Shown here: piece after piece, positions 35,559-44,118 of the stretch
Numbering within the stretch: the stretch's first letter is position 1
Layout of the letters: each line of letters opens with the position of its first letter
From: Winogradskyella aurantiaca
GTDB lineage: Bacteria; Bacteroidota; Bacteroidia; Flavobacteriales; Flavobacteriaceae
Assembly (NCBI RefSeq): GCF_003362725.1
Contig: NZ_QKTV01000009.1
Span: 1-64,000, forward strand
DNA length: 64,000 nt
Reading direction: 5' to 3'
Translations under genes and position numbers: made by a program
The notes under the pieces: generated by a model
Seen by the model: only the letters and a program-made list of their open reading frames with translations
Databases searched by the model: none
What the model was told of the DNA's origin: nothing

Positions 35559-36089
35559 CTATTTCGGAGTTTGTGTGCGTTCAGCATAAACTATATAATA
35601 GCGGTTTGTAAAATAGCGCAGAATTGGTCTTAGTCCGAGTTTGTTAACAGGATGCGTCCATTTTTTTCTATTGATTATCTTCCATCCAGTTTTTTCTAAT
35701 AGCCAATCTAACTGCCAATCTTCAAACTCATGGTAATGCCTGTCCCATGGATCAGTTTTACTTCGGTAAGCTGGGGAAAACCATAATCGGAGAGGTACAC
35801 TGATTACAAGTTTTCTTGCTTTAATAGATTTGAGGACCTCGTACGGCGACAGTAAATGTTCAAATATTTCAAAAGCTGTAACCACAGTAGCATTTGAATT
35901 GGAGATTGCACTTTGGTCTTCATCCAAATCTTCTCCTTGGGTGTTGGTAACAGAATAACCTTTTTGTTTCATTAATTCTGCCAACGGGTTTGGAACACCA
36001 AGATCTAAAATAAGTTCTTCTGTACTTAAATGTGTACCAATGAAATCTAAGGTAAGCTCATACCTTTTTTTAGGAACAGTTTTATACAT
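35559..36089 (-). CDS. class I SAM-dependent methyltransferase
   Basis: About 176 residues from the ATG at 36089 (MYKTVPKKRY), which I prefer because it begins 23 nt past the preceding gene's stop codon; a longer frame from 36158 would overlap that gene by 47 bp. The fold is seen as motif I LILDLGVPNPLAELM (a degenerate G-x-G loop), the acidic pair after it, and VVTAFEIFEHLLSP as the post-motif characteristic of Methyltransf_11/23 families. Substrate unknown. It sits between the KAS III-like gene and a glycosyltransferase. Confidence 0.78.
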   Translation of the reverse strand: MYKTVPKKRYELTLDFIGTHLSTEELILDLGVPNPLAELMKQKGYSVTNTQGEDLDEDQSAISNSNATVVTAFEIFEHLLSPYEVLKSIKARKLVISVPLRLWFSPAYRSKTDPWDRHYHEFEDWQLDWLLEKTGWKIINRKKWTHPVNKLGLRPILRYFTNRYYIVYAERTQTPK

Positions 36090-36111
36090 TGACCATTTAC
36101 AAACAATAAAC

Positions 36112-37176
36112 TCATTCAGAATATCTATAAGTGATGGCATTGATATGCATGCCAGCACCTACACTTGCAAACATAATAATATCACCTGTATCTAGCTCAT
36201 GACTTCCCAACTTTTCATTTTTTACAAGATCGAATAGGGTTGGTACTGTGGCCACGGAGCTATTTCCAAATTTATGGATGCTCATGGGCATGATATCATC
36301 AGGGATCTCTGTATTGTAGAGTTTGTAAAAACGTTCAAGGATGGCATCATCCATTTTTTCATTGGCTTGATGAATAAAAATCTTCTTCAAATCTTTAATA
36401 TCACAACCACTTGCATCAAGGCACTCTTTCATAGCTTTAGGAACGTTAGTCAGCGCAAATTCATAGATTTTTCTGCCGTCCATTTTTATATACTTGGTGT
36501 CGGGACAAAGGTCTTTGTTAAACGACTTTCCAAAATGCAAGTAAAATGCTTCATCCAAGGTGTAGCTTGCCGTTTCATGTGACATGATACCATATTCTGA
36601 ATTATCGATAGACAAAACAGTTGCCCCAGCGCCGTCTGAATAAATCATTGAGTCCCGATCATGCACATCAACCACTCTCGATAATGTTTCAGTTCCTATA
36701 ACAAGGCAAGTCTTAGCCATTCCGGCCTTCATGAAGGCCTGTGCTTGAATTACACCTTCAACCCAACCTGGACAACCAAATAAAATATCATAGGCCACAC
36801 ATTTTGGATTTTTTATTCTAAGATGATGCTTAATCCTAGCTGCCAGACAAGGTAGGATATCACTTTGGACCGTATTATGTTTTACATCACCAAAATTATG
36901 CGCAACAATTATGTAATCAATCGTCTCAGGATCGATAGCCGCATCCTCAATAGCACGTTCAGCAGCAAGATAGCCCAGGTCTGATGATGTAAGATGGTTG
37001 TCGGCGTAGCGTCTTTCACCTATTCCGGTGATAGATTTAAACTTTTTGATGATGACATCATTCGCGTGTTTAAAGGCCGAACCATCATTATTTAGGAATT
37101 GATGATTTATGAAATCTTCGTTTTTTTCGATACTACTAGGCACATAACTCCCAGTTCCAATTATTTGAATTCCCAT
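36112..37176 (-). CDS. beta-ketoacyl-ACP synthase III-like (FabH family) enzyme
   Basis: 354 residues, thiolase fold. The Cys-His-Asn triad is complete: Cys135 (LFGCPGW), His269 (FIHQANEKM), Asn305 (FGNSSVATVP). It is somewhat longer than E. coli FabH (317 aa), and the Cys loop GCPGW differs from the CAGF-type loop of housekeeping FabH, so it may use an unusual acyl starter. It heads a minus-strand set with a methyltransferase and a glycosyltransferase. Whether it acts in primary fatty-acid synthesis or in a specialised lipid pathway is not decided by the sequence. Confidence 0.85.
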   Translation of the reverse strand: MGIQIIGTGSYVPSSIEKNEDFINHQFLNNDGSAFKHANDVIIKKFKSITGIGERRYADNHLTSSDLGYLAAERAIEDAAIDPETIDYIIVAHNFGDVKHNTVQSDILPCLAARIKHHLRIKNPKCVAYDILFGCPGWVEGVIQAQAFMKAGMAKTCLVIGTETLSRVVDVHDRDSMIYSDGAGATVLSIDNSEYGIMSHETASYTLDEAFYLHFGKSFNKDLCPDTKYIKMDGRKIYEFALTNVPKAMKECLDASGCDIKDLKKIFIHQANEKMDDAILERFYKLYNTEIPDDIMPMSIHKFGNSSVATVPTLFDLVKNEKLGSHELDTGDIIMFASVGAGMHINAITYRYSE

Positions 37177-37297
37177 AGCATTGTTAGTTATTTTAACGAA
37201 ACTACTTAAATGAACCCATTTATTAGTTAAAATAGCATAGGTTGGATGTATTTTTGCGAATTACGCATCCAAGCGGATATAAATATGAAAAATTCAT

Positions 37298-37323
37298 AAA
37301 AAAACCGCCCAAAAGGACGGTTT
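37298..37323 (-). terminator. terminator downstream of gcvP
   Basis: AAACCG-C-CC/GG-A-CGGTTT stem with one mismatch and an AAAA loop; on the minus strand it is followed by a U-run. It starts 4 bp past the gcvP stop codon. Confidence 0.78.
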
Positions 37324-37326
37324 AAA

Positions 37327-40176
37327 TTATGCTTCGATATAGTCTTCAATTGGTGCGCAACTACAGATTAAATTCCGGTCCCCGTAGGCCTCATTAACAC
37401 GCCTCACAGTAGGCCAGAATTTGTTGTCTTCAACAAATGGTAATGGATATGCTGCTTCTTGTCTCGAATAAGGGAACAGCCATTCGTCTGAGGTTACCAT
37501 TGCCAAGGTATGCGGTGCATTTTTTAGCACATTATTTGGCTCATCTTGAGATGATTTATCAATTTCTGCTCGAATAGAAATCATGGCATCACAAAAACGA
37601 TCCATCTCAGCTTTACTTTCACTTTCAGTTGGTTCAATCATCATGGTACCGGCCACTGGAAAAGACACTGTAGGAGCGTGGAAGCCATAGTCCATTAACC
37701 GTTTGGCGATGTCAGTAACTTCAATTCCTTTTGCCTTGAATTCTCTACAGTCGATAATAAGTTCGTGGGCAGCACGACCATTTTCTCCAGTGTATAGTGT
37801 GTTAAAGTATCCATCCAGCCGTTCTTTGATATAGTTAGCATTTAAAATAGCAACCTCCGTTGCATCTTTTAAACCTTGAGAGCCAAGCATTTTAATATAG
37901 CCATAAGAAATTATGCAGGCTAAGGCTGAACCAAATGGCGCTCCTGAAATAGCGGTAATAGCATTTTCGCCACCTGTCGAAATAATGGGATTTCCTGGCA
38001 AGAATGGCACTAATTGTTTAGCAACACAAATTGGTCCCACACCCGGGCCACCTCCACCATGAGGTATGGCGAAAGTCTTGTGTAAGTTAAGATGACACAC
38101 ATCGGCTCCAATATTTCCAGGATGGGTTAGTGCTACTTGAGCATTCATGTTGGCCCCATCCATATACACTTGTCCACCATGGTCATGTATGATCTGTGTT
38201 ATTTGTTTAATCGCTGATTCGTAAACCCCATGAGTAGATGGATAGGTCACCATTAATGCTGCTAAATTGGCACTGTGCATTTCAGCTTTTTGGCGTAAGT
38301 CTTCCACATCAATGTTTCCGTGTTCATCTGCTTTAGTTACTACCACTTTCATTCCTGCCATAACCGCACTAGCAGGGTTGGTTCCGTGCGCTGACGATGG
38401 TACCAGGCATATATTCCTATGATGATCACCTCTTGATTCGTGATAAGCCCTAATAACCATTAATCCGGCAAACTCTCCTTGAGCTCCTGAATTTGGTTGT
38501 AATGATGTTCCGGCAAATCCAGTAATCTCGGTTAATTGGTCTTCTAGAGCTTTCAGCATTTCCTGGTAACCTTGAGCCTGTTCAATTGGCACAAAGGGGT
38601 GAATACTACCCCAACTACTCCAACTAAGCGGTAGCATTTCTGTAGCCGCATTTAATTTCATTGTACAGGACCCAAGAGAAATCATGGAATGATTTAATGC
38701 TAAATCTTTACGTTCAAGCCTTTTGATGTAACGCATCAACTCTGTCTCAGAGTGATAGCTGTTAAACACATCATACGTTAAAAACTCAGATTGACGTTTG
38801 AGATTGTTTGGAAGGGTATCCGCACTTTCAATCGCAGTGATTTTTGGTGTGCTTTTACCAGTATAGGTTTCAAAAAGTCCAATGATTTCATTTAAATCTG
38901 AAAGACTCGTTGTTTCGTTTACAGAAATTGAAACAGTATCCTCACCTGGGTAGTAAAAGTTGATACCTGCTGCTTCTGCTAATTCTTTAATTTCCTTGGC
39001 ACTGGCCTCGATTTTAATTGTATCAAAGTAGTGTCTATTAACTTGATTCAATCCTAAATGCTCCAGGGAACTAGCCAGCTTTGCGGCTGATTTATTGACA
39101 CGGTTTGCTATATCTTTAAGTCCTTCAGGACCGTGATATACCGCATACATTCCAGCCATAACAGCCAATAAAACCTGAGCTGTACATATGTTTGAAGTAG
39201 CTTTGTCTCGTTTAATATGTTGCTCGCGTGTTTGGAGTGCCATACGCAATGCACGCTGATCATTCAAATCTTTAGTTACACCAATAATTCGTCCTGGTAC
39301 GTCGCGTTTATAAGACTCTTTTGTAGCGAAATAGGCAGCATGAGGACCACCGTATCCCATAGGAATTCCAAATCGTTGGGTTGTTCCTACTACAACATCA
39401 GCCCCAAATTTCCCGGGTCCTTCCAATAATACAAGGCTTAATATATCTGCTGAAACGGCAACCTTAATGCGATTGGCGTTAGCTTGTTCAATGAAGCTCT
39501 TTGTATCCGTTATATCACCCTCTTTTCCTGGATATTGAATAATGGCTCCAAAAAACTCATTTGAAAAATCAAACTCTTCCTCATTACCAACCACCAATTC
39601 GATACCTATTGGATTAGCCCTGGTTTGCAGCAACGACAAGGTTTGAGGTAAAATGCGATCGGACACGAAAAATTTGTTGACACCAGCTTTCTTTTGATCA
39701 CGTTCTCTTACGGCAAAAAGAAGGCTCATAGCTTCAGCCGAGGCAGTACTTTCATCAAGCAGTGAGGCATTGGCAATTTCCATTCCCGTCAGATCAATAA
39801 TCATGGTTTGATAATTGAGAAGTGCTTCAAGTCGTCCTTGAGCAATTTCGGCCTGATAAGGAGTATATGCTGTATACCATCCTGGATTTTCAAGAATATT
39901 TCTTTGGATCACAGATGGCAAAATGGAGGGGTGGTATCCCAGTCCAATGTAAGTTTTAAAGAGCTTGTTCTTCTGAGATAATTCGTAAATATGATTTAAA
40001 AATTCAAATTCACTTAATTCTTTATCCAAATTTAAAGGCTTCTCAAGTCTAATTTCGGCAGGAATAGTCTCCGAAATAAGTTGTTCTTTAGATGATACCC
40101 CAATAGCTGCAAGCATTTGATTTTGCTCTTTTTCACTAGGGCCAATGTGTCTTAACGCAAAAGAGGATGTATTCAT
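37327..40176 (-). CDS. gcvP: glycine dehydrogenase (aminomethyl-transferring), glycine cleavage P protein
   Basis: PLP-dependent decarboxylase of the glycine cleavage system. About 949 residues, the single-chain (fused P1/P2) form. N terminus FALRHIGPSEKEQ is the family start; the C-terminal half contains the PLP region HLNLHKTFAIPHGGGGPG with the Schiff-base Lys. I chose ATG 40176 (MNTSSFALRH) over an upstream in-frame ATG at 40203, because the likely promoter -7 element (40201-40208) places the transcript start downstream of 40203. The gcvT and gcvH genes are not adjacent. Confidence 0.95.
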   Translation of the reverse strand: MNTSSFALRHIGPSEKEQNQMLAAIGVSSKEQLISETIPAEIRLEKPLNLDKELSEFEFLNHIYELSQKNKLFKTYIGLGYHPSILPSVIQRNILENPGWYTAYTPYQAEIAQGRLEALLNYQTMIIDLTGMEIANASLLDESTASAEAMSLLFAVRERDQKKAGVNKFFVSDRILPQTLSLLQTRANPIGIELVVGNEEEFDFSNEFFGAIIQYPGKEGDITDTKSFIEQANANRIKVAVSADILSLVLLEGPGKFGADVVVGTTQRFGIPMGYGGPHAAYFATKESYKRDVPGRIIGVTKDLNDQRALRMALQTREQHIKRDKATSNICTAQVLLAVMAGMYAVYHGPEGLKDIANRVNKSAAKLASSLEHLGLNQVNRHYFDTIKIEASAKEIKELAEAAGINFYYPGEDTVSISVNETTSLSDLNEIIGLFETYTGKSTPKITAIESADTLPNNLKRQSEFLTYDVFNSYHSETELMRYIKRLERKDLALNHSMISLGSCTMKLNAATEMLPLSWSSWGSIHPFVPIEQAQGYQEMLKALEDQLTEITGFAGTSLQPNSGAQGEFAGLMVIRAYHESRGDHHRNICLVPSSAHGTNPASAVMAGMKVVVTKADEHGNIDVEDLRQKAEMHSANLAALMVTYPSTHGVYESAIKQITQIIHDHGGQVYMDGANMNAQVALTHPGNIGADVCHLNLHKTFAIPHGGGGPGVGPICVAKQLVPFLPGNPIISTGGENAITAISGAPFGSALACIISYGYIKMLGSQGLKDATEVAILNANYIKERLDGYFNTLYTGENGRAAHELIIDCREFKAKGIEVTDIAKRLMDYGFHAPTVSFPVAGTMMIEPTESESKAEMDRFCDAMISIRAEIDKSSQDEPNNVLKNAPHTLAMVTSDEWLFPYSRQEAAYPLPFVEDNKFWPTVRRVNEAYGDRNLICSCAPIEDYIEA

Positions 40177-40200
40177 TTTTGGAATAGCTTTTTTAAGTTG

Positions 40201-40208
40201 CAAAAATA
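40201..40208 (-). promoter_or_regulatory. gcvP promoter -7 element
   Basis: Minus-strand TATTTTTG fits TAnnTTTG, about 25 bp before the preferred ATG. It overlaps the alternative upstream start and argues against it. Confidence 0.5.
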
Positions 40209-40294
40209 CATATTATTACATGGTTAAGTGCTAAGAATAACTTAAGTTTTTAACCGATTCAGATGGTTATTAACACAATGATTATTTTAGCTTT

Positions 40295-41134
40295 ATGAAG
40301 GTCCTTAAGACTCTAATGAATTTTTATTTAAATGCGAGTCTGCACGTTGCTCTTGCCGTCGTGAGTTTTACCTATATTTCTTATTGGGATTTACAACTAG
40401 AGGTTTCAAATACGGTTATTGGATTTGTATTTTTTGCAACAGTTCTGGGTTATAACTTTGTAAAGTATCTAGGCTTTCACGTAATTTTTGAAAAGGGAAG
40501 ACCTACCTGGTACCGATTAATTGAAATACTTTCAATTTTTTCCTTAGCAATGGTTTTGAGCTATGTTTCGAGATTTAAAAGCGATTTACTAATTGCGCTT
40601 TGCTTTATGACACTCCTGACATTTTTCTACGCTATGCCAATTTCAATTAAAGGATCAAATTCTATAACGATGAACAACCTTAGAGGGCTGAGTGGTGTAA
40701 AGGTCTTTATTATTGCTACAGTTTGGACCTTTACAACGGTTGTTATTCCTATTATGGATGCGAGAGGAATGTTGCTGTTGGGGGATTTGATTCTAGTAAT
40801 CCAACGATTCCTTTGGGTTTTGATCTTGATGATTCCATTTGAGATTAGAGACTTGAAATATGATCATAAGTCCCTTGGAACCATACCTCAGGTGTTGGGG
40901 GTTTTCAATGCTAAAATAGCAGGGTATATTATGCTGTGCGTAATTTGCCTTTTGGAATTCTTAAAGACGAGCATTAGTGTAACTCAAACTTTAATTCTAG
41001 TAACGGTAATACTGATCACCGCACTACTCATATGGAAATCTGAAAAAAAGCAGTCGGAATATTACAGTTCTTTTTGGGTGGAAGGGATTCCTATACTCTG
41101 GTTAGGGTTGATTTTGGTATTTCGCCAATTCTGA
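40295..41134 (+). CDS. UbiA-superfamily-like integral membrane protein
   Basis: 279 residues with about eight hydrophobic helices. A single aspartate motif, MIPFEIRDLKYDHKSLGTIPQ (around residues 185-203), resembles the second Asp-rich motif of UbiA prenyltransferases (DxxxDxxxGxxT). The first motif (NDxxDxxxD) expected in the N-terminal half is not visible; the corresponding region reads GYNFVKYLG. It may be a divergent or non-catalytic member. The gene's last 33 bp overlap a convergent small coding frame on the minus strand. Function unknown. Confidence 0.72.
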   Translation: MKVLKTLMNFYLNASLHVALAVVSFTYISYWDLQLEVSNTVIGFVFFATVLGYNFVKYLGFHVIFEKGRPTWYRLIEILSIFSLAMVLSYVSRFKSDLLIALCFMTLLTFFYAMPISIKGSNSITMNNLRGLSGVKVFIIATVWTFTTVVIPIMDARGMLLLGDLILVIQRFLWVLILMIPFEIRDLKYDHKSLGTIPQVLGVFNAKIAGYIMLCVICLLEFLKTSISVTQTLILVTVILITALLIWKSEKKQSEYYSSFWVEGIPILWLGLILVFRQF

Positions 41135-41368
41135 TTCAAAAGATTTTTGTAATTCTTCTTTTTCATTAAGGGTCATAGCCTCAACAGAGGCTTTATCCAT
41201 AGACTCAGTTAATTTGTTGTTCTGCTTGGAGTACTTTTGAGTAATCTGACACCAGGTTAAGCGTAAACCTAATTTAAAGCGCTCCCACCCCGTAGCTTCA
41301 TTGTACTGTACCTTGTCGCAGATGTGTTTCGCTTCCTCGCAGCTAATAAATAAAAAACTCTTTTTCAT
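41102..41368 (-). CDS. small conserved-looking protein linked to the ECF sigma factor
   Basis: About 88 residues, soluble (no TM helix), with Cys/His residues near the start (SCEEAKHIC) and a Trp/Cys-containing middle (RLTWC), then a charged helical tail. The ATG at 41368 has a purine-rich GGGAAGA eight bases upstream; a TTG at 41392 would also work. It starts 25 bp after the sigma-factor stop. Its position suggests a cytoplasmic anti-sigma-like or regulatory partner, but it lacks the classic H-x3-C-x2-C zinc motif, so this is inference. Confidence 0.65.
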   Translation of the reverse strand: MKKSFLFISCEEAKHICDKVQYNEATGWERFKLGLRLTWCQITQKYSKQNNKLTESMDKASVEAMTLNEKEELQKSFESELAKYQNQP

Positions 41369-41393
41369 AATTTCTTCCCAATCTCTAGCCAAC

Positions 41394-41948
41394 TTAAAAC
41401 CAGTTGTCTTCCATACATTCCGCTAATGCTGTTCTGGCTCTATGGATAATGACCCACAGGTTAGACGGAGTGATATTTAATTCATTACAAATTGTTTCAG
41501 TATCATAATTTAAAATGGTCTTCATCTTAAATACTTGCGCTTGTTTTTCTGGCAACTTGTCCATACAGTTGTATATGGCATCACCTAGTTCACTGTTTTC
41601 TATGGTATCTTCTGCAGTTTTGTCAAAGGGGTCAGCCACTTGTTCTTCAAGCCAATCACCTTCATTTTCACTGTCAGAGTTATAATTAACGCGTACTTCA
41701 GCTTTACCTTTTTTAGAATTTATTTTTCGGTAATAGTCAATGATTTTTCTTTTAAGAATAGCAATCAACCAGGTGCGCTCACTGGATTCGCCTTTAAAAT
41801 TGGCCATTGATTTAAGTCCAGCCAGAAAGGTTTCCTGGACTAAATCCTGAGCAATTACTCTGTCATTAACTCTGGTAATCGTGTAATTGAAGAGATAGTC
41901 AGAATACTGTGTTATCCACTTATTGGGATCAATTTGGTGTTGGGCCAT
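41394..41948 (-). CDS. ECF-type RNA polymerase sigma factor
   Basis: About 184 residues. Sigma region 2 is seen in YLFNYTITRVNDRVIAQDLVQETFLAGLKSM, with the DLVQETFL core, and region 4 in LPEKQAQVFKMKTILNYDTETICNELNIT, a helix-turn-helix. A linker rich in acidic residues separates them. ATG 41948 is preferred over the in-frame TTG at 41954 because a TATTTTTG -7 element lies just upstream. Followed on the same strand by a small soluble protein. No signal for the target regulon is visible here. Confidence 0.9.
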   Translation of the reverse strand: MAQHQIDPNKWITQYSDYLFNYTITRVNDRVIAQDLVQETFLAGLKSMANFKGESSERTWLIAILKRKIIDYYRKINSKKGKAEVRVNYNSDSENEGDWLEEQVADPFDKTAEDTIENSELGDAIYNCMDKLPEKQAQVFKMKTILNYDTETICNELNITPSNLWVIIHRARTALAECMEDNWF

Positions 41949-41966
41949 TGACAACTTCTTTCAATC

Positions 41967-41974
41967 CAAAAATA
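41967..41974 (-). promoter_or_regulatory. candidate promoter -7 element of the ECF sigma gene
   Basis: Minus-strand TATTTTTG, a perfect TAnnTTTG match, about 19 bp before ATG 41948, giving a leader of about 10-15 nt. Confidence 0.42.
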
Positions 41975-41999
41975 GACTTTTTTTATTTTATTATAGGAA

Positions 42000-44027
42000 T
42001 CAATTTATCAATCCGGCACGACGCAATAGTGCTTCAGGTTCGGGCTTTTTACCTCTAAATTGTTCATAAAGTTTAATGGGATCTTCTGTGCCTCCCTTGG
42101 ACAGTACAAAGGCTTTAAATTTATTGGCAACCGATTTATTAAAAATCCCTTCTTCTTTAAAATATTCAAAAGCATCAGCGTCCAGTACTTCTGCCCATTT
42201 ATAGCTATAATAACCAGATGAATAACCTCCTTGGAATATATGCGCAAAAGATGTGCTCATACAATTATCGGCTACATCTGGAAATAGTTGTGTGTGCTTA
42301 AAGGACTCCAACTCATGTTCTTTTACAGAAACAACATTAGAAATGTCCTCAATGCCATGCCAATTCATGTCTAACAAGCCAAAGCTAATTTGTCTTAAGG
42401 TTTGTAAGCCTTCATGGAAAGTTGATGAATCCTTGATTTTTTGAATAAGCTCCATTGGAATGGCCTCACCAGTTTCATAATGAGTGGCAAACAATTTAAG
42501 TGTCTCTTCTTCATAACACCAATTTTCTAATATTTGACTAGGCAACTCTACAAAGTCCCAGAACACATTAGTTCCAGAAAGACTTGGATACTGGGTATTT
42601 GCTAATATACCGTGAAGGGCATGGCCAAACTCGTGAAAAAGTGTTGTTACTTCATTAAAGGTTAGTAGTGAAGGTTTAGTCTCAGTTGGCTTGGTAAAAT
42701 TGCATACAATTGAAACATGCGGGCGTTCATTGGCACCATCTTTAAACATTTGAGGTTTAAAGGAGGTCATCCAGGCCCCGTTTCTTTTTCCTGGTCGCGG
42801 GAAGAAATCTGCATAGAATAGGGACACATAATTTCCTTCATCATCAACGACTTTGTAAGTCTTAACGTCCTTATGGTAGACATCAATTGAAGAAATCGGT
42901 TGGAATCTTAACCCAAATAGTTTTTCAGCAACAGTAAAAGCACCATTGATAACATTCTCAAGTTTAAAATAGGGTTTTAACTGTTCTTCATCTAAATGGT
43001 ATAACTTTTGTTTCAATTTTTCAGAATAGTAGGCGGAGTCCCATTTTTCTAAGGATGTTATACCATCCAATTCCTTTGCAAACTTTTCAAGTCTTTCAAA
43101 CTCATTCTTTGCCGCCGGTTTTGCCTTTTCAAGAAGAGAGTTTAAGAACTCCATCACATTGTCTGGAGATTTGGCCATACGCTCTTCCAGTACAAAATGA
43201 GCATGAGTTTTGTAGCCCAGTAGATTGGCGCGTTTATGTCTTAAGTTGGCAATTTTTAAAACAATCTCTTCATTATTAAAACTATTATTAGCAAACCCCT
43301 TTTTTCCAAACGCCTTTGAAAGTTCTTCTCTCAAAGAACGATTATCAGCATAAGTCATAAAAGGTATATAACTAGGGTAATCAAGCGTAAAAACCCAACC
43401 CTCTTTACTTTGGTTTTTTGCAATTTGTTTAGCCGCTTCAATGGCGCCCTCAGGCAACCCAGAAAGATTTTCTTGGTTGATGATATGTAGCTGATAATCA
43501 TTGGTTTCGGCTAGCACATTTTCGCCAAACTTTAGTTTGAGTTGACTTAGTTGTTTGTCAATTTTTCTGAGCTCTGCTTTTTTATTGTCGGGAAGGTTGG
43601 CCCCATTTCTAGAAAACGACTTGAATTTTTTTGTTAGTAAGGTATCTTGTTCTGGATTTAAGGATAATTTATGCTTTTGATCATAAAGTACTTTAATCCT
43701 TTGAAATAACTCTTTGTTTAAGGTAATGTCATTACTAAATTCTGATAATAGTGGTGATACTTCTTGTGCAATGGCCTGTAGATTGTCATTCGTTTCTGCC
43801 GAATTAAGGTTGAAAAACATACTGCTAATACGATCTAAACCTTCACCAGAATAGTCCAGAGCTTCAATTGTGTTTTCAAAACTGGGTAACTCTGAGTTTG
43901 CTGTTATTTCTTCTATCTCAATTTTAGCTTCAGCAATAGCTGTTTTAAACGCATTTAACCATTCGTTTTCATCTATCTTGCTGAATTCAGCGGATTTATA
44001 GATTCCGTTATAAGAAATGCCTCTCAT
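42000..44027 (-). CDS. M3-family oligopeptidase (oligopeptidase A / dipeptidyl carboxypeptidase type)
   Basis: Zinc peptidase that degrades short peptides. 675 residues, normal for the family. The zinc motif is HEFGH in TLFHEFGHALHGIL with a downstream Glu (ELPSQILENW) as the third ligand. Other M3 blocks: SSGYYSYKWAEVLDADAFEYF and the C-terminal FRGKKPEPEALLRRAGL. No signal peptide, so cytoplasmic. Own promoter candidate upstream; no cotranscribed neighbour. Confidence 0.93.
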   Translation of the reverse strand: MRGISYNGIYKSAEFSKIDENEWLNAFKTAIAEAKIEIEEITANSELPSFENTIEALDYSGEGLDRISSMFFNLNSAETNDNLQAIAQEVSPLLSEFSNDITLNKELFQRIKVLYDQKHKLSLNPEQDTLLTKKFKSFSRNGANLPDNKKAELRKIDKQLSQLKLKFGENVLAETNDYQLHIINQENLSGLPEGAIEAAKQIAKNQSKEGWVFTLDYPSYIPFMTYADNRSLREELSKAFGKKGFANNSFNNEEIVLKIANLRHKRANLLGYKTHAHFVLEERMAKSPDNVMEFLNSLLEKAKPAAKNEFERLEKFAKELDGITSLEKWDSAYYSEKLKQKLYHLDEEQLKPYFKLENVINGAFTVAEKLFGLRFQPISSIDVYHKDVKTYKVVDDEGNYVSLFYADFFPRPGKRNGAWMTSFKPQMFKDGANERPHVSIVCNFTKPTETKPSLLTFNEVTTLFHEFGHALHGILANTQYPSLSGTNVFWDFVELPSQILENWCYEEETLKLFATHYETGEAIPMELIQKIKDSSTFHEGLQTLRQISFGLLDMNWHGIEDISNVVSVKEHELESFKHTQLFPDVADNCMSTSFAHIFQGGYSSGYYSYKWAEVLDADAFEYFKEEGIFNKSVANKFKAFVLSKGGTEDPIKLYEQFRGKKPEPEALLRRAGLIN

Positions 44028-44050
44028 CGCAAATATTAACTGTTAAACTG

Positions 44051-44058
44051 CAAAATTA
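44051..44058 (-). promoter_or_regulatory. candidate promoter -7 element of the M3 peptidase gene
   Basis: Minus-strand TAATTTTG fits TAnnTTTG, 24 bp before the ATG. No -33 TTG at the expected distance. Confidence 0.42.
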
Positions 44059-44118
44059 CAGGTATTCTTAGTGTTATTTGTTAATTGCTGCCAAAATCTC
44101 AAATCAAATTATTATAAC

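Noticed and set aside
36090-36158. Longer start for the methyltransferase gene, overlapping the KAS III-like gene by 47 bp
   Set aside because: The ATG at 36089 is adjacent to the methyltransferase core and avoids the overlap; the extra residues resemble no part of the family.
37249-37256. TATTTTTG -7-like element on the plus strand upstream of the gcvP terminator
   Set aside because: No -33 element and no plus-strand gene follows; the short transcript it would give has no support, so it is left as chance.
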